A stretch of 64,000 bases of DNA from Leucaena leucocephala (lineage: Eukaryota; Streptophyta; Magnoliopsida; Fabales; Fabaceae): the NCBI GenBank assembly GCA_037074615.1, contig CM073558.1, positions 17,343,001-17,407,000 of the forward strand. The letters run 5' to 3'. Below the pieces are notes generated by a model, which did no database searches, had not been told where the DNA came from, and worked only from the letters and a program-made list of their open reading frames with translations. A program made the position numbers and the translations under genes. Numbering within the stretch: position 1 is the first letter of the stretch; each line of letters starts with the position of its first letter. Positions 37,137 through 48,744 of the stretch are shown here, in pieces.

Positions 37137-37411
37137 CTCCCTATAATCCTAAATATAAGAGCTAGTTAGGGGTTTATTTTGATTACAAATATAAAACTTT
37201 AATTTACTTTGTTATTTAAATTTATAATCTTTTTTTAAACTATCTATATTGATGCATACATTAGAATTTCCATCAAGGAGTAATTTTAATACAAATGATT
37301 AAAGAGGATATTTTAAAAAAATTAAGACGCATTTTTACATATAACTAACTTTATTAATTTGTCTAATTTTTGCATATTAGTTATCTGTCTCTTACATTAA
37401 GGATTAGAGAG
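37137..37411. mobile_element. Stowaway-like MITE in pseudogene intron 1
   Basis: It starts ctccctataatcctaaata and ends aaggattagagag, flanked by ta on both sides (37135-37136 and 37412-37413). It is about 275 bp and similar throughout to the copy in the neighbouring intron. Confidence 0.7.
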
Positions 37412-37650
37412 TAATATAGAGAGAGAGAAACTTACAGCACCAAGAGTATAAGAACCAAATCTTGAAATAGACTTATTGCTCATCATGACTCGCTGGTAGG
37501 GATCACAGGATAAGTAGAGATTCTTGAGCAGAATCTGATTGGAACCTTCAATTCCATGGAACTTTCCACCATTTGCAAATCAGATTCTTTGGGGAACCCA
37601 CACACATACTCCTTTAGAATCACCTGCTTATTCTTCACTAGCAGTGCCAT

Positions 37651-38845
37651 TTTTGCCTGCTGAGACCAAAATCCTGTGAGCCCTTCTGGGCGCGACGAAG
37701 ATGAATTTATATGGCAGAGTCAAGAGTCAAAGAACTAAGAATAAATCAACGAACATGACATGGAACATGCGTGAGCAATGACATCTGAAGTGTACTACCA
37801 TGATCCCAAGTGGCTTCAGGAAATGTTTGGATGGAATCAGCTCTCTTTATCTTGTGTGTTTTCTTTCCTTGAATCCCATGACATAAGGAAAGGTACAACT
37901 TTACTAAGAATAAATCAAGGGACATGCGTAAGCAATGACAATTCACCTTGGAATTTGGATATGTAATAAAATAAATAACAGGGTAAAATACACTTGAGTT
38001 TTGGTAAAATTATAGAGATCCTCTCTATTTTCAGAAGTTACACTTCACTCCAAACTTTAACATAGTTAAGAATATTCTTTAAATAATTTCTTACAATGTA
38101 AAAAAGTAATCCTAACTGGATGTGGCTGCGCATTTACTGAAAGGTTAAAGGTGAAAATGCCTCTAACCATTTTTGCATTCCTCATAGTGGTATATTTTCA
38201 TCAAATGATACCTCACAATTGAATATCAAAGTATATCAGCAATTGCCAACAACATTGATGCACCCCTTCGATTGGTATATTCAAAGGTCTTACAAATTAA
38301 ATTTGATTTTTCTACATCAAATTTTATTACCTAACATCATTTGAGTCAAACCTAAATGTGCCTTTTGATTAAAGGAGATGTAGAAGAAAAAAAAAAGAAA
38401 AAACAATTAGCAGTGATTTCAACCACAATCTAAATATTGATCAAAAAATGCATACCATTAAAAAAATATTTACTTCCTCCCTCTTTCCAAAACGTTTTGA
38501 TGTTGTTTAAAATGAAAAAGGCAAGTTTAAATTACAAGTACAGAAAATCTTGTTAATTGTTACCCTCATCTTCAAGAAATATGAACCTTTGATGTAACAA
38601 AAAGCAAATCAAGGCTTTATTTAACAGAAAACATCGCTGCTATACATGATTGGTTTTTCATAAAAAGTACTTAGGAAATAAACTGACAAGGAAACTCCAG
38701 ATACAAGAACAACATCTCATATACAAGAATCATTTTTCATTTCTTCACCCACAACTTGCTTAGAGGGATAAAACTTGTAGCTGCCATCATCTACATCTAC
38801 AAAATGCCTACACTTACTAAATGTGGAGGGTCCATATCCCTGATT
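37651..38845. other. Intergenic region between the two reductase copies
   Basis: The first about 130 bases left of position 37780 resemble the promoter region of the intact gene (both have a TATA-like box 50-60 bases before the ATG and then the string catgcgt/taagcaatgac). A short duplicate of this string recurs at about 37907-37941. A possible poly(A) signal for the intact gene (AATAAA on the minus strand) lies at 38616-38621. I saw no other gene. Confidence 0.45.
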
Positions 38846-41800
38846 TTACTCGCGAGCAATGATGACAACTTGTTTTCCGACATTGCGACCAGTATAGAGG
38901 CCAACCAAAGCCGCAGGGCCATGCTCAAGGCCTTCAACTATATCTTCCACATAAACTATTTTCCCTTCTTTGATAAGAGGTAGAATGAACTCTACGAATT
39001 TGGGATAGAGGTCATAATGATCACCTACAGTAAATCCCTGCATACGGATCCTCTTAAAAATGAGTTGTGCCAAATTTGTTATGCCTTCAGGTCGATCAAG
39101 ATTATATTGTGAGACCATTCCACAAACAGGTATGCGACCATGGACTCTCATATTCAAAAGTACTGTATCAAGTGTTTTACCCCCAACGTTCTCAAAGTAA
39201 AGGTCGATGCCTTCTGGGAGGTACCTGATATGTAAATCCATATCTATTAGCTTCTAGGGCGCAAGTATTGTTAAGTGCAGAAGTAATCTAAAGAAAAAAT
39301 TAATTTTTTAGTCCCTATAATTTTGACTTAGTTGTAACTCAATCCATAAACTATGACTCAAGGTAACTTAATAACTGTGACTCAATTGAAATTTAGGCCA
39401 TGATTTTAACCCACTATAACTCAATCTCTACAATTTTAATCATTTAAAATTTTAGCCTCTAAATTTCATCAAATATATAATTTTATTTTCTAATATTTAA
39501 AATAGTAAAAATATAGAAATTGAGTTGTATAAACTAAAAGTTTAAAGACTGAGCTAAAACTACAAGACTGAGTTGCACCATATTAAAGTTTAGAGATTAA
39601 GTTATAACCGGGTCAAAATTATAGGTCCCAAAAGATTTCTCTAATTTAAATTTCTAGGTCTAAGATTAAGTTATCAGACACTGACCTTTTCAATGCTGCA
39701 TCCAAGTCAGGTTCTTCCTTATAGTTAAAAGCTTCATGAAATCCAAATTTATTTTTCAATAGATCGACCTAATTGTACCAGGGTGAAAATTCATAAGATA
39801 GGAAGATCAGGCAAATAAAAAACAGATGGACTTTGTTCATTTTAATCACACTCCCGCAAAAGAATTTGGTTCTATTCTTATATCAAAAAGAGAAGCAAGC
39901 AACTACGTTGGGTTGTGATACATTAATATGGTACTAATTAGATGCTTCACAACTTTCACTGAGAAGGAATATCAAATTGAAAGAAAAAGCTGTTCATTCG
40001 TGAACTTCGTCTCAAATATTAAAGTAAATGAACATGTAAGATAGTGCTTTTGTAATAATAGGATAAATAAGGCAAAAAACGTGCCAAATTGAATCCATTT
40101 TGGTTATGCAGTCATGTATTTAAAGAGAAAAGGACATAAAAAGCAATGTTGAGTTACTTTTATGAATATAGAGGATTCAGATTGGGAATCATGTTAGTTT
40201 CAACAAATTCCTAAGCATATGATGCAGTATTGTAGGAAGAATAGGAAAAGAATGGGAAGAAGAGAATGAGAGAGAAGAACGAGAAAGAGAGAGAGAGAGA
40301 GAATTAAAAACTGTATAGTACTTGGATATTCAGATTAAGCATAAAAACATTGGTTACAGCCTCCCTCTACTTATATATGCTCTATCTAACTAACTAATGG
40401 CATAACAGACTTGCATGTGTGTGTGTGTGTATATAACAAAACTAACAGACTCATCCTAACTAACTGTCTAACCGCTTATATTCTTAGGTCTGTCACAATT
40501 AATACATCAGAATAACAGCATCAATTAGAAACATACCTTCTCTTTACTCCCCGCACTTCCGACGACATAAGAACCTAGGAGTTTTGCAAATTGCCCAACA
40601 AGTTGACCAACTGCACCGGATGCAGCTGAGACAAAAACGCGATCTTCTTTCTTGGGAGATCCTATTTCATAGAAACCAGCATATGCAGTCATTCCTGGCA
40701 TACCTATGGTGAAACAAAAGAAGATATTGAGGAAGGGAAATAACTAGTGGATTCAGGATAAAATAATAAGCATAAATTAAACAAAATACAATTCAATTAT
40801 TTATTAATTAATATTAGAGAGTCCTTTTAAAGAATGCCAAAAAATAACTACAAGTGATATGTACAGCATTTTCCTACTCCTAAAATGTCTTCTTTTCTCT
40901 CCTTGGAATTTGGAGAAATTCAATAGTTAAAAAGAGAAAAGCAATGATAAAGAACAAGAAGGACAATCAGGAGAAGCTATGCAACTAAAAAGCAAAAACA
41001 GCAAGCGGGATAAGATTCGATCTTCAGAAACATGTGTGCTCAAGAAAGAAACAGAGACCATACGAGGATAAAGCTGTAATGGATAAGTGAAATTATTTAA
41101 ATACTTGTTTCTTAGATAAATACAAAGAAAATGAAGAACGTAGCTAGGAAAAAAGCACCCAAACCAGCATACCAAATCAATAAAATGCATAATAATAACA
41201 ATCATTGCACAGATTAGTATGAAAAGTTTCATCAGTATTTGGTACCTTCTAGAACAAATAAGGGGCAAGGAAACCAATTATCACATGAAAACTTCACAAG
41301 TTAAGATTCCAGGTGACACATACATCGATAATCAAAGTAAATTGAAATGCTTCAATATACATACCAAGAATTCCAGTATAGTAGGAAAGCGGGACATCGG
41401 TGTACTCAATTTTGAAAAGTATTTGAGTTGCGGGTACCAAGCTGTACTCTTCCCATTTAGCATATCCCCAAACTAAATCACCTTTTTTATAGTCAGGGTG
41501 TCCAGATTCAACAACTTTAGCCACACCATATCCATGTATTGGCTGCAATTATTCAACACAACTGTCAGTAGCAGCACGCTTATACTACATCTAAGCAATT
41601 TAAATGTCATGCATTCTAATTCTAATTTTAATTTATTACATAGTGACCAGAAGCTTTAGTGTCACCGGAATCATGAACCACTTCAAAATATCTGATTCTT
41701 CAGTCTGACATTGTTTCTTGAGATACTACTTCAAGCTGAAACAAATGAATCTCAAGTACTCCTTTCTTCTAAGAAGCATCAAGTATATAGTTTTAATTAG

Positions 41801-43117
41801 TTATTCGTTTAATTATGCTCTTTTTGTTTCATTTTGGTATTGCATACAGGTCTAGTTAACAATTTATCCAAAAGGTTAGTTATTTATAGAGCACAATATC
41901 ATCATTCAATCTATGTAACCTACACCACTTAGTGAGACAAGGCTTCTTGTTGTTGGTGGTGCATTGCATTCAGGTCTGGTTAGCTTGTGGATGCCTCAAT
42001 AAAGACTGACCCCAAAAAGGATCAGCATGGTTAGGATCATTTCTAAAACTAGATAAATCGCTTGGGCTTTAAGTTGTAGCATATTTTTTTTCATTATCAC
42101 CAAACATTCACTAAGCAAATTACACTAAACTACCTTCAAGATTGGTTAAATTACATATGATATCCCCTCTTGTTTGAGGACTTACAATTGGCTCCCCTCT
42201 ATAGAATTTACGATTTCTCTTAAAAATTACTTAAATTGTGAGTTGTTTCTTTAATATACATCAAATTGTCAACAGGGCTTATTATAATTTTTTTTTTAAA
42301 AGCAAACAAATGATGAGATATAATCTGGTCAAACCTAAGGTTATATATACTAATGTACTCCATACCAATACTAGGCATCACTTAGTCATAGTAAAAATGC
42401 ACAAGTGAATGACATTTGTATCTGGACACAGAAGGGACTGGATACATCGCCAATTTTGACTTTCTTATTTTTCCAGTAACTCCATCAGTCTACAAATATA
42501 TATATAGATGTATAGATATGTGTGAATATATATATAGAGAGAGAGAGAGAGAGACGAGTTAATAAAAGCATACTAGCTCATGCCAACTGCTCTATGCAGA
42601 AAATAAAATTACATAACTTTACCGTCTTTGGAGGAAAGAATATTAGGAGAAAAACTTCCAAAAATAGTAATTTTGGAAAATTTTCTTCTTAATATTCTCT
42701 CCCACTATTTTCTTCCCATTTTCCCCACCTTCAGAAACTACCAACTTGGGCGAATTTTAAGCACAAATCACACATCACACCAGAATTTATCAAGTGATTT
42801 CTCAAAATCAATTCCCATTTCACAAAACTTGCAGCAAGCAAGGGAAAGAAAACCTAAGAACAGTAAAAGAGTGTAGTGCAGAGAACAAGACTTACAGCGC
42901 CAAGGGTATAAGTACCAAATTTGGAGAGAATTGTTTTGCTCATCATCATTCGCTGGTAGGGATCACAGGATAAGTAGAGATTCTTGAGCAGAATCCGATT
43001 CGAACCTTCTGGAACCTTCAATTCGATGGAGCCTTCAACCAACTGAAAGTCCGATTCCTTGGGCATCCCAGACACATACGCCTTTAGAACCACTTGCTTA
43101 TTCTGCACTCTCGCCAT
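38846..43117 (-). CDS. 2-alkenal reductase (NADP+) / alkenal double-bond reductase
   Basis: This is an intact five-exon gene on the minus strand: 42896-43117, 41365-41542, 40537-40703, 39686-39768 and 38846-39224. The exons total 1029 bases (342 aa plus stop), all borders are GT-AG, and phases agree. The protein belongs to the MDR zinc-independent family near Arabidopsis AER (At5g16970). These cytosolic enzymes use NADPH to reduce the C=C bond of reactive alkenals and some phenylpropenals; the substrate cannot be told from sequence. Visible features are YLSCDPYQRMMMS (about 48-60), PIHGYGVAKV (75-84), GMPGMTAYAGFYE (134-146), the glycine-rich nucleotide-binding AASGAVGQLVGQ (160-171), YFENVGG (about 226-232) and the C-terminal GLYTGRNVGKQVVIIARE. 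The length is normal for the family. The ATG is the first in the exon and follows a TATA-like box by 53 bases. It is the parent-like copy of the adjacent pseudogene. Confidence 0.92.
39306..39634. mobile_element. MITE in intron 4 of the reductase gene
   Basis: The left end ttttagtccctataattttg and the right end caaaattataggtcccaaaa are inverted copies extending about 45 bases with a few mismatches. The element is about 330 bp. Target duplications were not clear, so the superfamily is open; the ends resemble Mutator-like MITEs. Confidence 0.6.
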
Positions 43118-43169
43118 TTTTTAATTACTCTCCTTGAAGACCTAGCTATTTGGGCAAGAAGGAAATGAA

Positions 43170-43178
43170 TATATATAA
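43170..43178 (-). promoter_or_regulatory. TATA box of the reductase gene
   Basis: TATATATA lies 53 bases upstream of the ATG at 43117, in an otherwise mixed-composition stretch. The pseudogene keeps a TATAAA at the equivalent distance (56 bases), supporting its role. Confidence 0.5.
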
Positions 43179-43440
43179 GGGAAAGTCAAGCGTTAAAGGA
43201 CTGGAATTTCAATGAAAATGACATGAACATGGTTATTATTATTAGGTAAGCAATGACGATGGTATGGTGCCAAAGCAACGGCACATTTTTGTTCGTTTCG
43301 AGGGAGATTTGGCATTTCTTCTTATCCAGATCATGATGGAGTCTTCCACCATCGCTGTTGAAGTGGACATAACGTCATTATTTTCAAAATATAATACTTG
43401 GATCCATGAAATATGAGAAAGGCCGAGGTGTCTTCTGGAT

Positions 43441-43715
43441 TTAGTTTCTCCACTTTTTACCTTAACCCTTGGATCAAATTTTAAATTTTGAATGGTCAGG
43501 ATTTAACAGTTTACAAAATATTTTTTATTTTTTTCTTAATTATAGTTCTAGACTATTTAATTAAATTTTCAAAATTTAAATTTATTTATTTATCTTTATG
43601 ATTTCATATTTTAATAATTATTTTGTAGAACATTAAATCCTACCCATTCAAAATTTAATCTAATGATTGAAGTGGAAAGTGGAGAGGAAGTTGAGAGAAA
43701 AAGAAGTGGAGATAA
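43441..43715. mobile_element. Fold-back MITE upstream of the reductase gene
   Basis: The left arm (ctccactttt... to aatggtcaggattta, 43449-43505) recurs inverted as aaatcctacccattcaaaat...gtggaaagtggaga (43635-43685). The middle is AT-rich. It lies about 330 bases upstream of the reductase ATG. Superfamily unknown. Confidence 0.6.
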
Positions 43716-44880
43716 GCTATATTTATGATCTTCTAATGCTTATTAGAACTGGGAATTCAAAGAAGAAAATGTCTACACAGAAACGAAATATTTATAAAAG
43801 AAACAAAGAATATTTAAATATGGAGAAAAAATAAGTAAGCTATTGTTGTTTTGAAAATCCAACCAATCGAACAATTTGAGATGTTGAACGGATTTACTAA
43901 CATCCCGACTTATACTCCAAAAATATTTTTATAGTTGAGTTGGATTAACCGAAGTTGAACTGTCCTTAAGCTGAAACTTGAAATTACCTTTAAGGAACTA
44001 AACAAGTTTTTAGCCTTGATGGGGAAAAGGTTGAAAAAATTACAAAAACTTTTCAAAATATTAAAAAAAAGTAACCCTCAAAATACGGAATAGATTTTCA
44101 GAGCATTTAGAGTTATATGGTGCTATTATATTGATAATTAAATTTATTATAAATTTATTTTATATATATATAATTATTTCTTATTAAATTTGTATGGATA
44201 AAAAATATACATTTTATTCTTTATATTTACATCAAATTTTAATTAAATTTTTTTTATAAAACATATTTTCAATCCCTTGATGCTAAATATCATACTCAAC
44301 AAATTTAAATAATGATCATACAATTAAATATTAATAAAATATTTTTAAAACTTAATCTTATAATATAATTTTTTTGTATTTTAAAGATGAATTATTAATA
44401 TTAAAAGTTCACATTAAATGACATCTTCATTTGATTCTGTCTTAAATATTTTTTAATTTACAAATTTTAGATTAAAGATTAATATGTCCATATTTAATCA
44501 TAGAGTCACCATTTAAATTCGTTAAAATACTATTTCATCTTAATAAGACTAATAATATTATAGGACTAAAAATAAATTTTATAAATTTAAAAGAGTAGAT
44601 ATAATTTTAAAAGGTTAAACACATATTTTAATCCATTTTTATCAAAAATTATTACGTCAGCCATTTGACGGATTAAATCATGAAAATTGGAATCTGTTAT
44701 CCTTTTCATTCTTCTTCCAGATGGACTTTTATAACCTTACTGGCTAGTCAAGCAATTATAAGTACTTAACTCATCGCCTGTATCCGGATATCAAAGCTCT
44801 CACTAATCTCTACAAAGTAGAGAGGGCAAATTAAGAAATAAACAAGTTCACCAATATGATCTACTCCTATGCTGATAAGT
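43716..44880. other. AT-rich spacer, nothing recognised
   Basis: No coding similarity or clear repeat structure was seen. The composition is strongly AT. Confidence 0.4.
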
Positions 44881-45800
44881 TTTTTTTGGCCAAAAAAATA
44901 ATTTTATTAATATAAAAAAAATTATTGCAAACACAGCCCAAAGAAAATACTCCAAAAAAATAAAACTAAATCCTAACACACAAAAAATACTCAAAAGAAA
45001 AAAAAATTACAATCTCTTAACTATTAAGAAAACAAAAACTACTGCTCTCCTATTATCATTTTAACTAATTTAATTAAATTAAAAAAATTAATTAAAATAA
45101 TAAATATAATATATTTTTTTAAAATACTCTAATCATTTCTCTTAACTCCTTTTCTCCCTCTGTTACTTTATTATTGTCGATGGAGTATTAATAAAGGTAA
45201 TTTAAAAAAAAGTTAATAAATATAAAAAATTTATCTTATATTTAATATCAATATCAACTTTCAATTATGTTATACTAGACTGAACATATATATATATATA
45301 TAAGAAAATAAATAATTACTAATAAGGTTTAAATTTAGCCGAAGATCTAATCCTCTTGTTATTCATTAATCAGAAGTCCTCTTGTTATTCATTAATCAGT
45401 GTTTAAGCCTCCCTAATAACGCTTCCAGCATCTACTCCTTCACCATTAAGAACCCAAACACATCTTTTTACTTTCCAAATGCCCCAACCTATTGCTGCTA
45501 CTATAGCTTTCCCCCTATCATCAAGATTACCGCCATTAACAAACACATCCAAAAACCAGTGAATAGCACTGTTGAAACCTTTCTTCTGAATCATAAGGCG
45601 CAGAGAACTACCATAGCAGCAAGGTTGAACCCATTGGCAGAAAAATAACAAATGCTCAAAGCTCTCAACTTCGTCAAAACAATTAATGGGACAGAGAGAG
45701 GAGAATCATTGCACCTCGTTGTAAACAAAGCCTCTTTAGTAGCTAGAGCTCCAATAAACACTCTCCATAGAAAATGCGTCATTTTAGAGGGAATATTCAG
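44881..45800 (-). pseudogene. LINE (non-LTR retrotransposon) 3' remnant
   Basis: Minus-strand frames at 45403-45782 encode the zinc-binding tail of a plant LINE reverse transcriptase: MTHFLWRVFIGALATKEALF, then FEHLLFFCQW-like residues after a frameshift, then AAIGWGIWKVKRCVW. Further left, 44881-44960 reads on the minus strand as a typical LINE end (gggctgtgtttgc, then ggccaaaaaaaa). The intervening 45060-45340 is AT-rich. Only the 3' part is present and it is frameshifted. A 22-base direct duplication lies at 45351 and 45377. Confidence 0.7.
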
Positions 45801-47361
45801 ATACCAAATTTAAACAAGAAATCAGACAAGGCCTATGTATCTCTGTCGCCGAATTCAATAACTGAAACAACACTCAACCAAATTTTCTGAGTTGGTCAAA
45901 TCATTGTGCTCAAAGAGAGGAGGGTGCTCAAGGAAAAGTACTAGAATTGGTGATTTTGAGATGACATAGTGGGCAGTGAAGAGTTGGTGCATTTCACAGC
46001 AAGCATCTCCAATATTAGTTAAAGCTTATTTTATGGGCTATTTGTTTGATTATTGTAACTCAATTTATGAAGCAGCTCTTCGCCCTACAATATAGATCAA
46101 TAGGTATAATCATGCATTTTCTTTACCTTTGTTTACTTTCCTAGTTTTCTTTTTAAACATAGGATCCTCCTTATGAAAATAAATTATTATACTAAATATA
46201 GGTACCTCTTTTAATAAGAATTTAAATATTAGTTCACCATACTATGAGAGACTAGAAATATAAAACTTTTTGTTTATTCTCTCTTCTCATTTTCAATTTA
46301 TACTTTTTTTATTATATTTTATGATAAAATTAGAGATTTCTCACATGCATTGCACAATGAGTGGGACAAAACAATATGTAATATAAGGTTCAAAATCTTT
46401 CGAATATCAAAATATTTTATAATTATTATAAATCATCACTATAATTAGAAATTTAAAATATTATAAACTTAATTAATAGGATTACTGAGTAATTACTAGT
46501 TTAAATTTAAAATCTTTTAAAAATAGAAAAAAGGTTATTAATTTCAATTTAAAAATATTCAGTTAAATTGACCTATACTCATTTTTAATTGAATTAAGTA
46601 TCACAAAGTTTTAACAATAAAGTTGATAATTTCAAATACACCTATAACTAAATATCAAGTGAAATATAACAATGCTTACAAACTGAGCTCTCTATATCCC
46701 CCTCACCACCCTTTCCCTCCTTTTCATTAAAAACCCTAAACTTTTTTGTATAAAAAAACCTTCCTCTTACTTTCTCTCTGTTGAGCCAAAACAGTATAAG
46801 AATATTTATAATTTTTCTAGCTAAATAGATTAATTAGCTAAAATGACATGTTGACATTAATTTACGAGGCCATGATATTTCTACTTAGTCAATAAAAAAT
46901 GATTAGAAGAGCATTTTCAGCAATTTTAATGGGTATCGAGTGCGAAATCAGAACAATTTGCCAATTTCTCTCATATTTCAACAAGAGCATCATTTACATT
47001 TCCAGCTATATCCTCCATCATAACAGGTACTGATTGAATGCAGTGCTTTTTGTTTGTACGAATCCAATATCATTGTTGCTAAGTTAACTTTTAGCAGTGC
47101 TGCATCAATATACTAATTGATCCATCAATGACAAAGAAAATATTGATGATGAACAATAATTAGATAAGCAAAACTGTATCAATACAAATATTCCTAACCC
47201 TACAGTTTCCTGTACTGTGAAGATTTCTATCTGATCAACATTGTGCATGGGAAGTGATTTATTTTTGTCCATCAATTCCTACCTGGAGAAGGTACCCCAC
47301 GAAGAAAGAGGAAACTGAACCCTCTTCTTCATATACCCTCAATTAATTTTCTTATGCTTTC
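45801..47361. other. AT-rich spacer, nothing recognised
   Basis: No gene seen. The stretch is low in GC and has no long open frame. Confidence 0.4.
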
Positions 47362-47541
47362 ATGGAGCTGTAATAGGAGTAAAACCGTTTTCCAAGTCTA
47401 AATTCTATGGAGTTGCAATAGCAGTAAAACTGGTTTCCAGATCTAAATTCTATGGAGGTGTAATAGGAGCAAGACTGGTTTCCAAGTCTAAGTAAATTCT
47501 ACGGAGCTGTAGTAGTAGTAAAACTGGCTTCCAGGTCAAAA
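47362..47541. repeat. 45-bp minisatellite, four copies
   Basis: Units begin atggagctg, atggagttg, atggaggtg and acggagctg at 47362, 47407, 47452 and 47501. Each continues with a taataggagtaaaactgg-like core and tttccaagtctaaattct. The last interval is 49 bases, not 45. Confidence 0.85.
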
Positions 47542-48070
47542 TTCTCCTTCCATTTTTTGGATTTTTTTTTTTAAGTTCAGCACGGTCTAGTCCTTATCCA
47601 ACATTTGACATTCATGTTAATCTTTTGAAATTTCTTCATTTGAATGCAAGATATTGGGAGAAATACGCCTTTCAAATAAGCGAGTTTGTCGGATAGAATT
47701 CTTTCTTCTGCTTCCAACTGGGATGCCTGTCTTCTTCCCAATTTTTTCCTACATCATGATGTTGTTACAAAGTGACGCATTATTAATAGAGACACATTTA
47801 AAGACACCTTATCTCATACATTCACGGGTAGTTTATACCAGAAGTGCACAACAGAAGACCAATCTGACTCAGGCAGAAATTAAATTTAACTACAAATGCA
47901 CAGCTTATAAATTGAAGGGACAGCACAAATCCAAATCTTTTAATGAAAACTAATAAAAAAAAGCTTCATCTAAGGCAAAGCACAGGGGAGCTTGGTAAGT
48001 TTAATGCAGAACTCGTCACTCACAGACAAAATCTACATAGAAACAGAAGTTACAAGGAGGATCTAAACAT
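47542..48070. other. Spacer with one 99-codon open frame of unknown status
   Basis: A plus-strand frame at 47654-47953 could encode 99 residues, but no motif is recognised, and no promoter or splice context supports it. I treat it as chance. Confidence 0.3.
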
Positions 48071-48073
48071 TAA

Positions 48074-48741
48074 GGCTTTATTTGGTTTACTAGGGGAGGG
48101 TAGATTAGGTTAAGTTAAGGGAGGGTAAGGAAAGGTAGAGGAGGTTAATGAATGATGTTTTTTGTTTGGTTCAGAAGGGGAGGGGAGAGGGGTTAATTAA
48201 AAGTTGATAAAAATACCCTTATCTCTTTATCTAAATTTATTTATTTTTTATTTACAATATTCATATCAAAATTAATATTTTTTAATTTATAAATCTTAAA
48301 TTTTTTTATCTCATTTATATATATAATAAAAATAAAAAAAATAAAAAATATGTTAAAATTTTAAAATTATTTTTTATTAATTTTATAATTATTATATATT
48401 TTAATATAATATATAAATAATTTATTATACTTATTAAATTTTATTATAATTTATTATAATTATTACGTAATTAAAGAAAAAAAATTAGATGTGAAAAAAA
48501 TAAAAAAAAGGTTTGAAGGTATAATTAAAATATTAAAAAAAGCTTAGGAGTATTTTAGTCAAAAAATGAGTAAAATTTTCTCTCCCCTCCAAAAACCCCC
48601 ACTTTTGGAGAGGAGGTGAGGGAGGGGAGGGGACTACAAAAAGATAAAAAATCTCTCCTCCCCTCCCCTCCCCTCCTCTCTATTTTTCCTAACCAAATAC
48701 ACTTTTCCCTCCCCTCCCAAACCCCCCAACCAAATAAACCC
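48074..48741. mobile_element. Tourist-like (PIF/Harbinger) MITE, 668 bp
   Basis: Terminal inverted repeats are GGCTTTATTTGGTT and AACCAAATAAACCC, with taa directly flanking both ends (48071-48073 and 48742-48744), the 3-bp target site of this superfamily. The ends are followed by long G-rich and C-rich arms (gggaggggag and ctcccctcccctcc) that could pair, and the middle is AT-rich. There is no transposase. Confidence 0.85.
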
Positions 48742-48744
48742 TAA

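Larger units (their letters stand above)
34595..37650 (-). pseudogene. 2-alkenal/double-bond reductase pseudogene, five exons
   Basis: This full-length relative of the intact gene at 38846-43117 is broken by two frameshifts. Exons on the minus strand are 37436-37650, 36690-36867, 35899-36066, 35069-35151 and 34595-34973, with GT-AG borders still in place. Exon 1 has lost 10 bases after 'ELKVP', between GAAGGTTC repeats that the intact gene still has side by side. Exon 3 has one extra A in the run following GTTTGC (168 bases against 167), changing the frame after QFAK and giving a stop within the exon. Exons 2, 4 and 5 have the same lengths as in the intact gene, and exon 5 is open to the final IARE. 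A TATA-like sequence at 37706-37711 lies 56 bases upstream of the ATG. Introns hold two Stowaway-like MITEs and a SINE-like piece. Confidence 0.88.

Noticed and set aside
47654..47953. 99-residue plus-strand open frame
   Set aside because: No recognised motif, no start context or splice sites, and composition like the surrounding DNA.
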